64,000 bases of DNA. Source: a virus. The DNA is taken from positions 1 to 64,000 of the IMG/VR virus record IMGVR_UViG_3300032322_001517; one strand, given 5' to 3'. This document shows positions 1-9,428 of this stretch, in pieces. A program made the position numbers and the translations under genes. The notes under the pieces were generated by a model. It was not told the origin of the DNA. It worked only from the letters and a program-made list of their open reading frames with translations, and did not search any database. The first letter of the stretch is position 1; the number at the start of each line of letters is the position of its first letter.

Positions 1-411
1 ACGTTTTATCCAATTGTATCATTGAGATTAAAAGCCACAGCACTAGATGCTGTAGTCATTCTCACTGCTATATCTTGCATAGCCGACACATCAAGTAACT
101 TCAACTGGCAGGTAAGAGCAAACGCCACCACAGCAGCTGGGACATGGGTAAGTGCAGGTACTGATAGTTCTGTTGAATATAATATAACAGGTACTAGTAC
201 CTCGGGTGGAAGAATCCTTGCCTCTGGTTACTTTACGGCGACGCAAAGCACCAGCGTGTCTGTGGATATTCTCAAAGAAGCACTATTCAGCTTTCAGCTA
301 GAGAGAAACACTTTGACCGGAACACCGTTTGAGATTTCTCTTGTGCTTGCAGCTAAAACTAATGGCGAGGGTGTCTATGCATCAATGGACTGGGAAGAGG
401 TCTCAAGATAA
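1..411 (+). CDS. C-terminal part of a virion-like protein (cut by window edge)
   Basis: The frame is open from base 1 to a TAA at 409-411, so the true start lies outside the window; the TTG at base 22 is not a convincing start. The visible ~136 residues are rich in Ser, Thr, Ala and Gly with alternating beta-type hydrophobics and no charged core, as in beta-sandwich phage head-decoration, neck or fibre proteins. No named family is recognised. A late promoter follows the stop, and the next genes are virion-type, which fits a structural role. Function is inferred only from composition and place. Confidence 0.6.
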   Translation, partial: TFYPIVSLRLKATALDAVVILTAISCIADTSSNFNWQVRANATTAAGTWVSAGTDSSVEYNITGTSTSGGRILASGYFTATQSTSVSVDILKEALFSFQLERNTLTGTPFEISLVLAAKTNGEGVYASMDWEEVSR

Positions 412-418
412 TATTTTT

Positions 419-426
419 TATAAATA
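419..426 (+). promoter_or_regulatory. T4-type late promoter TATAAATA
   Basis: Exact match to the T4 late -10 element (TATAAATA), which is recognised in T4 by gp55 with gp33/gp45. It lies in the short gap between two virion-type genes, about 70 nt before the ATG at 496. The phage encodes gp55 and gp45 in this same window. Confidence 0.7.
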
Positions 427-495
427 ATAACGTTAGTGCGATAAGGCTACGGCAGACTCGCAGATGTTCTTGGATAAGCCTACAGGGAAACTCCA

Positions 496-3378
496 ATGGT
501 AAAAAAGTATAACACATTTGAACCTCAGCTAGTAATTGCAGAACGCAACGAGTCTGCCGTAGTACTCACTAACGAGCAAAAACTATCACTTTATAAAAAA
601 TCCCAAAAAACAGGCATTTCAACCGATATTCTTGAAGAAGTTTATCGTAGAGGACATGTCATATGGAAAGAATCATTCGGTCAAACAGCTGAGCAGTTCG
701 CGTTTGATCGTGTAAACTCATTTATCGCAGGAGGATTTGCTGCCGACCTAGACGAAGATTTACGTCAGTGGTTTGACCCAAAGCACCCAAAAGGTGGATG
801 GAAAAGATACAATTCTAAAGGCGAAGCTGTTGGACCTTGTGCTAGAGAGCCAGGGGAAGCCAAACCTAAATGCATGTCTAATGAAAAGGCTGCTTCGTTA
901 TCTAAAAAAGAAAGAGCCGCAGCTGTTGCTGCTAAAAGACGTCATGACCCTAACCCAGAACGTAAGGGTAAACCTATTAATGTTTCCAATGTTGGCAAAG
1001 GAAAAATATCTGAAATGACTGACATCAACGAAGAAAATAAACCAACGAATCCATCTTTATGGTCAAAAGCTAAGTCATTAGCTAAACAAAAGTTTGATGT
1101 TTATCCATCAGCTTATGCTAATGGTTGGGCTGCTAAGTGGTACAAGGCTAGAGGCGGTGGCTGGAAGTCTGTTAGCGAAGAAGTTACCAATGAAGATTGC
1201 TGGGATGGATACAAAAGAGTTGGTATGAAGAAAAAAGGCAAAAGAATGGTACCAAACTGCGTACCAGAAGAGACTACAGAAAAGCACTCTAAAGATAAGA
1301 ACAAACCATCTTCAAGATTTGAAGGTTCTGATGAGTTAGTTGGTGTTTATAAGAAGGATACTCCTGGTCAATCTACTAAAAAAACTGTTAAAAACGTAAT
1401 TAAAGAAAATCGTCAAAGCTATAGAATTACAAGAGGCAAAACTCTCTCAGATATATCAAAAAGAACAGGAGTTTCTGTTCCAGATTTAGCAAGATTTAAT
1501 AATATCAGCGATGTCAATAACATACGAGCTGGTGATACATTAAGACTTACTGACCCATCTAAAAAAACAGCTACTCCTGGAGCAAGCGCAAAAACTAGAG
1601 CAACAACTACATCTCCTACTCCTAGATCAACGACTGCGGAACCTACTCCTAGAGCATTAACTTCGGTTGCTAAAACAAAAGATGTTATTCCTGGTGAAGA
1701 TGCAGCAAATGATGTTGTTAAAAACACTGCCAAAAGAATTATTGCAAGAGCTCAAGAAGTTGACAGAGGCAATATCACACCACAGCTAGCTTTGGGTACA
1801 GCAGCTAGAGAAGGATTAAATCGTCGTACTCTAACATCAAGAACATATTCTAATCCTGATGCTGGTGGAACTTCTTATGGTCCATTCCAATTATATTCTG
1901 CCTCAAAAAATCCTGATAGAATTGCTAGTGGTGGTATGGCTAAAGAATTCAAGGATAAATTTAAACAATCACCAAGCTCATCAAACCTAGATAATCAAAT
2001 TGACTTCACATTAGATAGAATGCAAACTGTTGGGCGTCAAAACTTAGGCAGAGGAGCTCCTTGGTATGGTATCAGAAGAGGCGGTGGCACTGATGCTGTA
2101 GAAAAACAGGGATGGAAATTAGCTTCTGACCTTGGCATCATTCCACCACCACCACCAAGACCTAAAAACTTAGGAGAATCGTCAATGGTATCAGAAGATT
2201 CTTACACTGTAAGAAGAGGAGATAATCTGGGTCGTATCGCTCGTCAAGCGAATATTCCTCTTAGTAAAATTAAAGAATTAAATCCAGAAATTAAAGATAT
2301 CAATAAAATAGCTCCTGGACAAAAAGTTAGAACTAGAGCTGCTGCACCTGCATCAGCGCCAGCAGCTACACCTAAAGCTGCTGAGCCTCCAAAACAAATA
2401 ACTCGCGATTTTACATTGGGCTCCAGCTCAACTGATGGTTTTAGAAAAACACCTAGAAACGAAGATCCACCAGAAAAGCCACAAGCGCCAACTACACCTA
2501 CTAAAGTTGACAGAGATTATACATTAGGTTCTTCAGCTTCACAAGGTTTTAGAACACAACGCCAACCAGAAGCACCAAAAAGCAGCACATCTGGAGCAGT
2601 AATCGCTGATCCAAACAAAGATTTTGGTAGCCAAGTTGGTGCATGGATGCAAAACTGGGTTGATGGTCAGATGAGAGCAAGACAACAACGTCAACAGCCA
2701 GAGGCTCCAAGAACACCTTCTGCTAGAACAAGAACTCCTAGTAGCGATGGTATGTTATCTCCAGAGCCAATGAAAAAACCACAAGGATCAGATATGACTC
2801 TAGGTTCACAAAGAACTTTTAGAGCAACAGATGATTCTGTTTCTGATCAACAAAAGAAAGACGTTGAAAAAATTAAAAGAGAACAAGAGTCTGGAAATTA
2901 TCTAACAACTTCTGGTAGTAGATATGGCAGAACTTCTCTTTCTACAAGTGACCTTTCTCCAGAACAAAATGCTAGAAGACAAGAAAGAGATCGTGCTAAA
3001 GAAAGAGGTGGACAGTGGGAAGCTGACTTTGATCAAAAAATGTATAGAGATTGGCCTCTTGGTCCTGTACAAAAATCTAAGAACGAAGAAACATTAAGTA
3101 CAATCAAAAGAGTTATTAATGAAGCGACTCATCAAGGTCGTAAGGTTACTTTGAATAAGCCATTCAGAACTCCAGGTGGTCCAAAAAAGTCAGCTGTATA
3201 TGTTGATCCTGATGGTGATGGTAAGGCGAAGATTGTACGTTTCGGAGATCCAAACCTAAGTATTAAGAAAAATCAGCCAGGTCGTAAGCGTTCATATTGC
3301 GCCCGTTCTTCTGGTCAGGGTAATTTAACAAAGAAAGACAGTGCTAATTATTGGTCTCGTAGAGCTTGGGATTGTTAA
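496..3378 (+). CDS. Large virion-associated protein with two LysM domains and a lysozyme-like domain
   Basis: 960 residues. Order: helical N-terminus; about residues 96-225 two short Gly-Trp/Lys-rich modules of the kind seen in T4-like cyanophage proteins (I recall them as DUF5872); LysM at about 308-352; a domain at about 410-550 with an early Glu (AAREG) and a GPFQL segment, like lytic transglycosylase or tail lysozyme folds; second LysM at about 569-615; Pro/Ala/Arg-rich linkers; C-terminal Arg/Cys/Trp-rich module at about 881-960 (I recall DUF6321). LysM binds peptidoglycan, so a role in cell-wall penetration or a virion-carried muralytic enzyme is inferred. Arginine is mostly AGA here, unlike the CGT-rich replication genes. 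Family-level confidence is good for LysM and moderate for the catalytic domain. Confidence 0.8.
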   Translation: MVKKYNTFEPQLVIAERNESAVVLTNEQKLSLYKKSQKTGISTDILEEVYRRGHVIWKESFGQTAEQFAFDRVNSFIAGGFAADLDEDLRQWFDPKHPKGGWKRYNSKGEAVGPCAREPGEAKPKCMSNEKAASLSKKERAAAVAAKRRHDPNPERKGKPINVSNVGKGKISEMTDINEENKPTNPSLWSKAKSLAKQKFDVYPSAYANGWAAKWYKARGGGWKSVSEEVTNEDCWDGYKRVGMKKKGKRMVPNCVPEETTEKHSKDKNKPSSRFEGSDELVGVYKKDTPGQSTKKTVKNVIKENRQSYRITRGKTLSDISKRTGVSVPDLARFNNISDVNNIRAGDTLRLTDPSKKTATPGASAKTRATTTSPTPRSTTAEPTPRALTSVAKTKDVIPGEDAANDVVKNTAKRIIARAQEVDRGNITPQLALGTAAREGLNRRTLTSRTYSNPDAGGTSYGPFQLYSASKNPDRIASGGMAKEFKDKFKQSPSSSNLDNQIDFTLDRMQTVGRQNLGRGAPWYGIRRGGGTDAVEKQGWKLASDLGIIPPPPPRPKNLGESSMVSEDSYTVRRGDNLGRIARQANIPLSKIKELNPEIKDINKIAPGQKVRTRAAAPASAPAATPKAAEPPKQITRDFTLGSSSTDGFRKTPRNEDPPEKPQAPTTPTKVDRDYTLGSSASQGFRTQRQPEAPKSSTSGAVIADPNKDFGSQVGAWMQNWVDGQMRARQQRQQPEAPRTPSARTRTPSSDGMLSPEPMKKPQGSDMTLGSQRTFRATDDSVSDQQKKDVEKIKREQESGNYLTTSGSRYGRTSLSTSDLSPEQNARRQERDRAKERGGQWEADFDQKMYRDWPLGPVQKSKNEETLSTIKRVINEATHQGRKVTLNKPFRTPGGPKKSAVYVDPDGDGKAKIVRFGDPNLSIKKNQPGRKRSYCARSSGQGNLTKKDSANYWSRRAWDC

Positions 3379-3395
3379 TGATAAAGGAGAAAGTT

Positions 3396-3632
3396 ATGAG
3401 TATATTAGTTTGGTTAAGAAATAAATTATTCGGCGATCCTTCTGTAAATCAGAAGGAACCAGCAGCTGCTGTTGAGGTTGTTGTACCAAAGCCAGTTGAA
3501 ATTGTTGTGCCAACTCCAGCGCCAGCACCAGAGCCAGTTGATCCACAAATCACTGACTCTATAACAGCTGGCAGACCACCAAAAAGAAAATACACAAAGA
3601 AAACTACAACTGCGAAAAAGGTTAAAAAATGA
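3396..3632 (+). CDS. Small Pro/Val-rich protein, unknown function
   Basis: 78 residues from ATG 3396, chosen because AAGGAGA sits 6 nt upstream; an earlier in-frame TTG has no such site. N-terminal short amphipathic segment, then a Pro/Val/Ala-rich linker and a strongly basic Lys/Thr tail. It overlaps the next gene by 4 nt, so it is translationally coupled. No family recognised; the composition matches neighbouring virion-type proteins. Confidence 0.7.
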   Translation: MSILVWLRNKLFGDPSVNQKEPAAAVEVVVPKPVEIVVPTPAPAPEPVDPQITDSITAGRPPKRKYTKKTTTAKKVKK

Positions 3633-4066
3633 AACAATTAATTGATGAAATGAAGGTTGGCTTGTCGACAGTGTTTTCTTTCTATTTGAAAGCGCACTAT
3701 TTCCATTGGAATGTAGAAGGTCCAAACTTCGCACAGTATCATGATTTCCTAGGCGAATTATATGCTGAAGTTTTTGGCTCAGTTGACGCATTTGCGGAGC
3801 AGTTGAGAGCATTAGGTGCGTATGCTCCTGGTTCATTAGAACGTTTCAAAGAATTGAGTAAAGTTGAAGACGAAACTAATGTTCCAGGCGCAACAGCTAT
3901 GATCAGACAATTAATGTTAGACAATGAAATTATTATTGATCAGCTTAACAAAATTAACAAGTTAGCTGATGAAAATAATAAAAAGGGTTTAACTAACTTT
4001 ATTGAAGGTAGATTAGATATTCACAGTAAGCATGCATGGATGCTTAAATCTTTCTTAAAGGGATAA
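3629..4066 (+). CDS. Dps/ferritin-like protein
   Basis: 145 residues with the Dps signature KAHYFHWNVEGPNF. Putative ferroxidase ligands are present at the expected spacing: H26, H38, D53 and E57. Known Dps proteins form 12-mers that oxidise and store Fe(II) and often protect or compact DNA. It lies among virion-type genes and starts 4 nt inside the previous stop. Whether it protects phage DNA, sequesters iron or is packaged cannot be told from sequence. The fold assignment is firm. Confidence 0.88.
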   Translation: MKQLIDEMKVGLSTVFSFYLKAHYFHWNVEGPNFAQYHDFLGELYAEVFGSVDAFAEQLRALGAYAPGSLERFKELSKVEDETNVPGATAMIRQLMLDNEIIIDQLNKINKLADENNKKGLTNFIEGRLDIHSKHAWMLKSFLKG

Positions 4067-4067
4067 A

Positions 4068-5426
4068 ATGAAAAAGTATATCAGTCTAGAGCACGCTATT
4101 AGAAAAGCAGTAGCTGAACAAAATTATAAGAAAAAGGCTCTAGATGAGTCAATTAGTCCTGTTGACTATGACAAACCAAAAGAAGTCCCTCAGGCTTTCT
4201 TCAAGCCTGTTCACATCCAGCCACGCAAAGGCGAAGATCAAATACCAGCTAGTGGACCTGTAAGATCTAGACGTAATTATGAAAAAGAAAAGTCTAGTGA
4301 AACTATGCATCCAGATTTAAAAGAAGAAGATAAAATAGAAGAAGAAGCTGCTGTTATTCGAGCTCCAACAACAACTTTACCAGATCCTTTAGAAATTGCT
4401 AAATCTGCAGCTAAAACGCTTAAAAAAAATGTTGCGCCTTTTGCTAGATCGTTTTTAGGTGGAGCTATCAAAGGCGGTGCTCGCGGTCCGGCTGTAGCAG
4501 CTGCTTCTGGTCTAGCTGCTACTTTACCACATTGGGCGCCAGAGGCTAAACCTGAAGATCAGCAGGATGTAACCAAAGCTCGCGAAGATATTGCTCAAAA
4601 AATGAGAAGAAGAGCTACTGGCGTAAGCCCACAAACTACACCTCCTCCAGCTGCTGTATCTAGAGAAGCAGATAAACCAGCAGCAGCTCCTCCTGCGCCA
4701 CCTGCAGCAGTAGAAGCTCCTAAACCTGCTAATCAAAATTTTAGAAGACAATTTAGAGCAGGAACAACACAACAAACTAGCCCACAGACAGCTCCTGCTG
4801 CAGCTGAAGTCACTCCTAGAGATATTGCAGCTGATAAACCTCAAACTCAGCAAATACCAGGAGCTGCTGTTCCAGTAGCAACAGGTGCCAAGCCAGAAGA
4901 TAAGACGCAAGCTCAAACTACTGTGCCTGCAGCAGTAGCTGTACCTTTAGCTGGCGCTGCAGCGGGAGCGGGGGCTGCAGCACAAACTAGAGCTGCAACT
5001 AAAGCAACAGCTGCAACTAAAGCAGCAGAAAGAACAGCTACTGCGCCTAGCAGACCAGCAAGAGGCGTTCCATTGCCTTTTGGGGGTTCCGGTGATGCAT
5101 CCGACAACAGCGCTAAAATATTTAATAGATCTCATGTTCCTTCTAGAATTTCTATTCCGCCCAAAAGAAGAAAAGCTCATTTTGAAGAAACTAGATATGA
5201 CATCAAAAATGTGGCTAGACCAGAAGATAATCGCGATGAAGAAATTGTAGGTAGACCAAGATCTAAATATAAATTATCAAAACAAGCTGAAATAATTAGA
5301 AAAGTTGTTGAAGAGCAAAAAATTATTATCAAAAAAGATAAAGAAGAAAAAATGGGCAAAAACCCGTTAGTTGATACCGAACCAAAATTAAAGCACCACA
5401 CCTTAGATCAGGAATCTGCAAAATGA
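4068..5426 (+). CDS. Ala/Pro-rich low-complexity virion-type protein
   Basis: 452 residues, ATG one base after the previous stop. N-terminal ~90 residues are charged; residues ~105-150 form a Gly/Ala-rich hydrophobic stretch (FLGGAIKGGARGPAVAAA); residues ~150-330 are a long Ala/Pro/Thr linker; the C-terminus is basic and helical. No domain recognised. It sits in a run of similarly Ala/Pro-rich genes (496-7723), suggesting flexible virion or tail components. The Gly/Ala stretch could be membrane-active, which is speculation. Confidence 0.7.
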   Translation: MKKYISLEHAIRKAVAEQNYKKKALDESISPVDYDKPKEVPQAFFKPVHIQPRKGEDQIPASGPVRSRRNYEKEKSSETMHPDLKEEDKIEEEAAVIRAPTTTLPDPLEIAKSAAKTLKKNVAPFARSFLGGAIKGGARGPAVAAASGLAATLPHWAPEAKPEDQQDVTKAREDIAQKMRRRATGVSPQTTPPPAAVSREADKPAAAPPAPPAAVEAPKPANQNFRRQFRAGTTQQTSPQTAPAAAEVTPRDIAADKPQTQQIPGAAVPVATGAKPEDKTQAQTTVPAAVAVPLAGAAAGAGAAAQTRAATKATAATKAAERTATAPSRPARGVPLPFGGSGDASDNSAKIFNRSHVPSRISIPPKRRKAHFEETRYDIKNVARPEDNRDEEIVGRPRSKYKLSKQAEIIRKVVEEQKIIIKKDKEEKMGKNPLVDTEPKLKHHTLDQESAK

Positions 5427-7723
5427 CAGATAAAAATAAAACAATGAAAGAACTTCTAGAAGAAGTCAAGTTTAAATCTCAGAGTATACTAGAAAAAGAA
5501 AATCATCAAAAAGTGATGGAACAAAACTCTTTATATCCTCCGCATTCGTCGACGAATGCGCAGCCTGGTTCTAGTGATACCCCTCTGCAAAAAATAAGAA
5601 ATTGGTTTTTTAGTAGAAATCAATCATCAAACGCAAATACAACGCCTGCTGCTTCTTCTACGTTAACAAGAACAATGACTCCTAGAAATTTAGCAACAAG
5701 AATTGGTCCAACAGGAACTGATGTAGATAGAGTAGTAGTCACACAAAACACACCAGGCGCTATACCCATAAACAGACGTGGTGATGTATCTAGTATCAAT
5801 ATATCGGACGAAAATATAGATAGAGTATTAAGATCAAGTGGTAGTTTTGATGGTGCAGAAAAACAAATTAAAAAAACTGTGCAAAGTGATACTGCTGGAG
5901 GGGCAGGTAGAGTAATTTCAAGAACAACAGCTTGGAATGGATCTTCTACAGCTGTACCAAGAGCACCAGCACCAGCTGGCGAAACATCACAAGCAGCTAC
6001 TGCACCAAGAACAGCAGCTGCTTCTACAGCTGTACCAAGAGCACCAGCAGCAAATAATGCACAAAGCAAAGTGGGTGAGGCTGGAAATTCTGCAGGTGCT
6101 CCAAGAGAACCTTCAGTTGAAGATATGTATGCAAGTGTCGGTAAAGACTCACAATCTGCTGCACCAAAACCTAGAGAACCAGATTTAACTCCACAAGGTA
6201 TAGCAGACAGGACAAGAACTGGAACAAATTTACAGAGTACATCTAATCCGCCACCACCTCCACCAAGACCAGCAGCAAGACCAGCAGCACCTGCGCCAAG
6301 ACCAGCAGCGCCTGCACCAAGACCTGCGCCAGACCCTAACGCTACATCAAGAGCAATGTTTCAGCGTATGAGCGATAAGGGCGATGATGCTACTTCCGCT
6401 GACTTTTTTAGAGCTGACGCACAAAGAACGAGAGAATTAAGATCACAAAGAACAAACGAGGAAACTAAAATGTCATCACCAATGATTCAAGCATTTTTAA
6501 AGCTACAAGAAAAAAATTCTCATAATCTTTTTTCTGAAGCCAAAAAGAAACGTTTAGATCCTGTCGGAAAAGAAGATGGAGATATTGATAACGACGGCGA
6601 TACAGACAAGTCAGATCAATACCTTCACAATCGTCGCAAGGCTATCGGCAAAGCTATCAGAGAAGCTGGCGACGAAGGAACTGCAGGCAGTGTTGTTAGA
6701 AACGGTAGAACATCAGTTTCTCCAACTGCTCCAGGCGGCGCTGGTTATAAGAAGGAAGGTCCATCTGATAAAGAGCGCGAAGCTTTGACTAATAAGATCA
6801 AGGACATTCAGAAAAAAGATAATGACAAAATTGTTAAAGAAGATATGAAGCGCGATCCAGGAGATACTATGGGCGCAGGTAATAGACTAGGTAGACGAAA
6901 TCCTGTAAAACTCGACCGCGAAAAAGATGCTGCTATGAAAGTTATTGCAATGAAAAACGCGAGCGCAGAATCTGATGAACCTGCAGGAAAAATTACTGAC
7001 AGAGTTCCTTCTGATAAGCCATATGGTGATTTACAAGGCGCAAAAAAGGCAATGGCTAATGAAGAAGTAGAACAGATTGATGAAGTTCTTGATAAGGCTA
7101 AAGATAAGATCAGATATGCGCAAAAAGCTGCTGATCAAATCGATAATGTAAATCCTTATGGATCTGATAAAAAAGACGACAAAATTCTTCAAAAGCGTCG
7201 AAAGGGCATTTTGATGCTCAAGAGAAAAGTTGAAAGAGGTGGTATGGGTTCTATGGATGAAGATGTAGAGTTCTCAGATGCAGAGCTAGAACACTTCGCT
7301 TCTATCCTTGAGATGTCAGTTGCACCAACACCTGATGATTACTCTGGTTCTCGCCATGGTGTATCAAAGCGCGATCTTTCAGACGAAACTATCGTAGAAA
7401 CTAAGAAGAAAGATCCAAGCGAACTAAAGCAGCGCGGGCGTAAGGCTGGCGTTAAAGTTGGCGCTTATAAGATGAAGGGTATGGATGATGTTGAAGGCGA
7501 TGAAGCAAAGGCTGAACCAAAGAACCTTGTAGCTCAGAACCCTCGTACATACAACAAGGAAGGCAGAAACTTGGTTGATCTTGAGCATCCATCTAAGCCA
7601 GGCGTGAAGAGAACTGTTCCTGCTAAGGAATACGACTCTTTCAGAAGCAGCTATCTAAACGCTGAAAAGCCAGAGCATAAGACAAAGATGCATGATGCTT
7701 ATGTAAAGAGAGTGTTCAATTAA
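5423..7723 (+). CDS. Large low-complexity protein with Asp-rich calcium-loop motif
   Basis: 766 residues, overlapping the previous gene by 4 nt (ATGA). Residues ~150-310 are Ala/Pro/Arg low complexity with repeated STAVPRAPA and PAPRPAAPAPRPA units. At about 383 there is an Asp ladder (DGDIDNDGDTDKSD) typical of dockerin/thrombospondin-like Ca2+ loops and found in large T4-like cyanophage proteins. The C-terminal third is Lys/Glu-rich and helical, ending in a compact MHDAYVKRVF tail. Probable virion or tail protein; no enzymatic motif. Function unknown. Confidence 0.72.
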   Translation: MTDKNKTMKELLEEVKFKSQSILEKENHQKVMEQNSLYPPHSSTNAQPGSSDTPLQKIRNWFFSRNQSSNANTTPAASSTLTRTMTPRNLATRIGPTGTDVDRVVVTQNTPGAIPINRRGDVSSINISDENIDRVLRSSGSFDGAEKQIKKTVQSDTAGGAGRVISRTTAWNGSSTAVPRAPAPAGETSQAATAPRTAAASTAVPRAPAANNAQSKVGEAGNSAGAPREPSVEDMYASVGKDSQSAAPKPREPDLTPQGIADRTRTGTNLQSTSNPPPPPPRPAARPAAPAPRPAAPAPRPAPDPNATSRAMFQRMSDKGDDATSADFFRADAQRTRELRSQRTNEETKMSSPMIQAFLKLQEKNSHNLFSEAKKKRLDPVGKEDGDIDNDGDTDKSDQYLHNRRKAIGKAIREAGDEGTAGSVVRNGRTSVSPTAPGGAGYKKEGPSDKEREALTNKIKDIQKKDNDKIVKEDMKRDPGDTMGAGNRLGRRNPVKLDREKDAAMKVIAMKNASAESDEPAGKITDRVPSDKPYGDLQGAKKAMANEEVEQIDEVLDKAKDKIRYAQKAADQIDNVNPYGSDKKDDKILQKRRKGILMLKRKVERGGMGSMDEDVEFSDAELEHFASILEMSVAPTPDDYSGSRHGVSKRDLSDETIVETKKKDPSELKQRGRKAGVKVGAYKMKGMDDVEGDEAKAEPKNLVAQNPRTYNKEGRNLVDLEHPSKPGVKRTVPAKEYDSFRSSYLNAEKPEHKTKMHDAYVKRVFN

Positions 7724-8007
7724 TGCCATTGATTGTCAAAGGTAATTATAAGGTTGGGGAAGAAATAAAGCAAGCTCCCCAACCAATTAATAACCAAAAC
7801 AGCACACAACCTATTCGTACTATGCAAGAAATCAGAGAAGAAGCTTCTACTGGAAAAGTTACTATTAAAAGAGCTGTTCCAGTAAAAACTGAATCTGAAC
7901 CTGAAGAAACATATCTTAAAATTGAAGAAGCTGAGTTGATAAAACATTTCAACAAAAAATCTTCTTATCTTTCAGATATGATCAGTTTTAACATAGAATC
8001 AAAATAA
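7723..8007 (+). CDS. Small hypothetical protein
   Basis: 94 residues; ATG 7723 overlaps the upstream TAA by one base (TAATG), so translation is probably coupled. Mixed-charge sequence with a helical, hydrophobic C-terminus. No family recognised. It ends the virion-type run, immediately before a late promoter. Confidence 0.7.
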   Translation: MPLIVKGNYKVGEEIKQAPQPINNQNSTQPIRTMQEIREEASTGKVTIKRAVPVKTESEPEETYLKIEEAELIKHFNKKSSYLSDMISFNIESK

Positions 8008-8015
8008 TATAAATA
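8008..8015 (+). promoter_or_regulatory. T4-type late promoter TATAAATA
   Basis: Exact TATAAATA 29 nt before ATG 8044, with a strong AGGAGG ribosome site between them (8030-8036). This is the same promoter class that precedes gp23 and gp22 in this window, which marks 8044-8742 as an abundant late product. Confidence 0.8.
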
Positions 8016-8043
8016 TTAAAACTAATTCTAGGAGGATTAAAAA

Positions 8044-8742
8044 ATGCCACTATGGGGTAGAAACGATCAAGCTGTTACTGCTAACAGCACTACAACAGTC
8101 GAAACATCAAACGGTGCACCAATCGGCACATATACTGCAGTAAAGCTTGGTGGTGGCGCAAACGCCCACTTCGGCAATACTTCAGCTGGTTCGCGTGCTA
8201 ATGTTGATGTTAGAATGTTTAACAACACAACTCCTTCAGCTTTCCTTTCTGGTCAGGCTGTTGGTGTATTCGGTGTTGACACTACAGAAATCGCAGTAAG
8301 TAATACAGCTGGTATTGCTCATGCTGGTTGGAATCTACGCCGCGCCGGTACAGGTCCAATCGTACGTGTAGGTTACACTGGCACTGCTACAGGTTACCAC
8401 AATACAGACGTTATCACAGTATCTTCACCAGTTGCTGGTGGTAATGCTACTGCTACTGTTTCAACTAACTCAAGCGGCGGCGCTCTTAACATCACAATTA
8501 CTGCTGCTGGTTTAGGATTTACTGTTGTAAACGCTACTGCTAACGTATCTATTGCTAATTCTAGCGGTGGTTCTTCAAATGGTTCCGGTGCTACATTTAA
8601 TGCTACTGCAGGTGGACGTGCTGGTCGCGTTCATTATGAAACTCTAGTAGCTATGGGATCTCTTGGCGCTCAAACAGCTGCTTTTGGTACTCCAGCACTA
8701 GTAGCAGACGCTTCGGACGACACTATTCTCCCAGATTCTTGA
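8044..8742 (+). CDS. Virion structural protein, beta-rich
   Basis: 232 residues with an exact late promoter and AGGAGG. The start MPLWGRND resembles the MxLWG-type N-terminus of a conserved T4-like cyanophage virion protein. The rest is Gly/Ala/Ser/Thr/Asn-rich with short beta repeats and almost no Lys, as in head-decoration or fibre proteins. High expression is inferred from promoter and ribosome site. Exact position in the virion is unknown. Confidence 0.75.
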   Translation: MPLWGRNDQAVTANSTTTVETSNGAPIGTYTAVKLGGGANAHFGNTSAGSRANVDVRMFNNTTPSAFLSGQAVGVFGVDTTEIAVSNTAGIAHAGWNLRRAGTGPIVRVGYTGTATGYHNTDVITVSSPVAGGNATATVSTNSSGGALNITITAAGLGFTVVNATANVSIANSSGGSSNGSGATFNATAGGRAGRVHYETLVAMGSLGAQTAAFGTPALVADASDDTILPDS

Positions 8743-8752
8743 TAGCTGGGAG
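8728..8752 (+). terminator. Hairpin at end of structural gene, possible terminator
   Basis: A 7-bp inverted repeat CTCCCAG / CTGGGAG with an 11-nt loop spans the stop codon of the 8044 gene. No run of T follows, so it may be an mRNA-stabilising hairpin rather than an intrinsic terminator. Confidence 0.35.
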
Positions 8753-8761
8753 TAAATATTT

Positions 8762-9034
8762 ATGGCAGATAATTCGAAAAAGGTATCCGAACTACCTACA
8801 GCTTCTAATGTTGCGTTAACAGACAGGGTTTTAATCCTCCGAAGCCCTGATATTAACGCTTCGGTTAGAACAGTCACTATGGCAAATTTTTCTGCTAACA
8901 TAACCATTTCAAATTCAGTGCCAGCTAATTCTAGTGCAAACGGAATAGCTGGCACTATTCGTTTTGATACGAGTTATGTTTATGTTTGTGTTGCTAACAA
9001 CACTTGGAAAAGAGCTACTTTAAGTACTTGGTAA
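8762..9034 (+). CDS. Small fibre/tail-type structural protein
   Basis: 90 residues. The N-terminal KVSELPTASNVALTDRVL pattern is common at the start of phage tail-fibre or appendage proteins; the rest is beta-rich and ends with a WKRATLSTW-like tip. A TAAATATTTA sequence just upstream may be a weak late promoter. Likely virion component; exact role unknown. Confidence 0.65.
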   Translation: MADNSKKVSELPTASNVALTDRVLILRSPDINASVRTVTMANFSANITISNSVPANSSANGIAGTIRFDTSYVYVCVANNTWKRATLSTW

Positions 9035-9035
9035 A

Positions 9036-9428
9036 ATGAATGATATAAAATTGACTGAAGATAACTTTTTATTATATTGTGCTCATCATTATGACAATTC
9101 CAAATATACTTCGACAGAAGATTTTATGGAAGATTTGAACAGAATTAAATATATTAAGAAACTTATCACTAGATATACTGAAAATCATGATTTGAAAGAA
9201 AGATTAATTTTAAATCATATTATTGTATTAAACAATTGTTTTGGTCCTGAAATTTTAAGTAAGATATTATACTTTAAACTTAAATCGCAGATGAAATATA
9301 TTAAACCGTTTTTGATTCTTATCAACGCTCTACCAGAAAAAATATATAATGTTGGAGATGAGTTAGTAGTTGATACTAATTGCATTGAAATAGATATAAA
9401 CATAGCCAAGAAACTAAGGAAAGTATAA
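9036..9428 (+). CDS. Conserved T4-like phage protein, unknown function
   Basis: 130 residues, Lys/Ile-rich, all-helical in appearance, beginning near LYCAHHYDN. I recall close relatives with the same block in T4-like cyanophages, without known function. ATG follows the previous TAA by 1 nt and its stop overlaps the next ATG (TAATG). No catalytic motif visible. Confidence 0.75.
   Translation: MNDIKLTEDNFLLYCAHHYDNSKYTSTEDFMEDLNRIKYIKKLITRYTENHDLKERLILNHIIVLNNCFGPEILSKILYFKLKSQMKYIKPFLILINALPEKIYNVGDELVVDTNCIEIDINIAKKLRKV

Noticed and set aside
5620-6069. Long antisense ORF opposite the Ala/Pro-rich gene
   Set aside because: Ala/Val/Leu-rich reading is the reverse of a low-complexity repeat-rich gene; no ribosome site and opposite to all genes in this arm.
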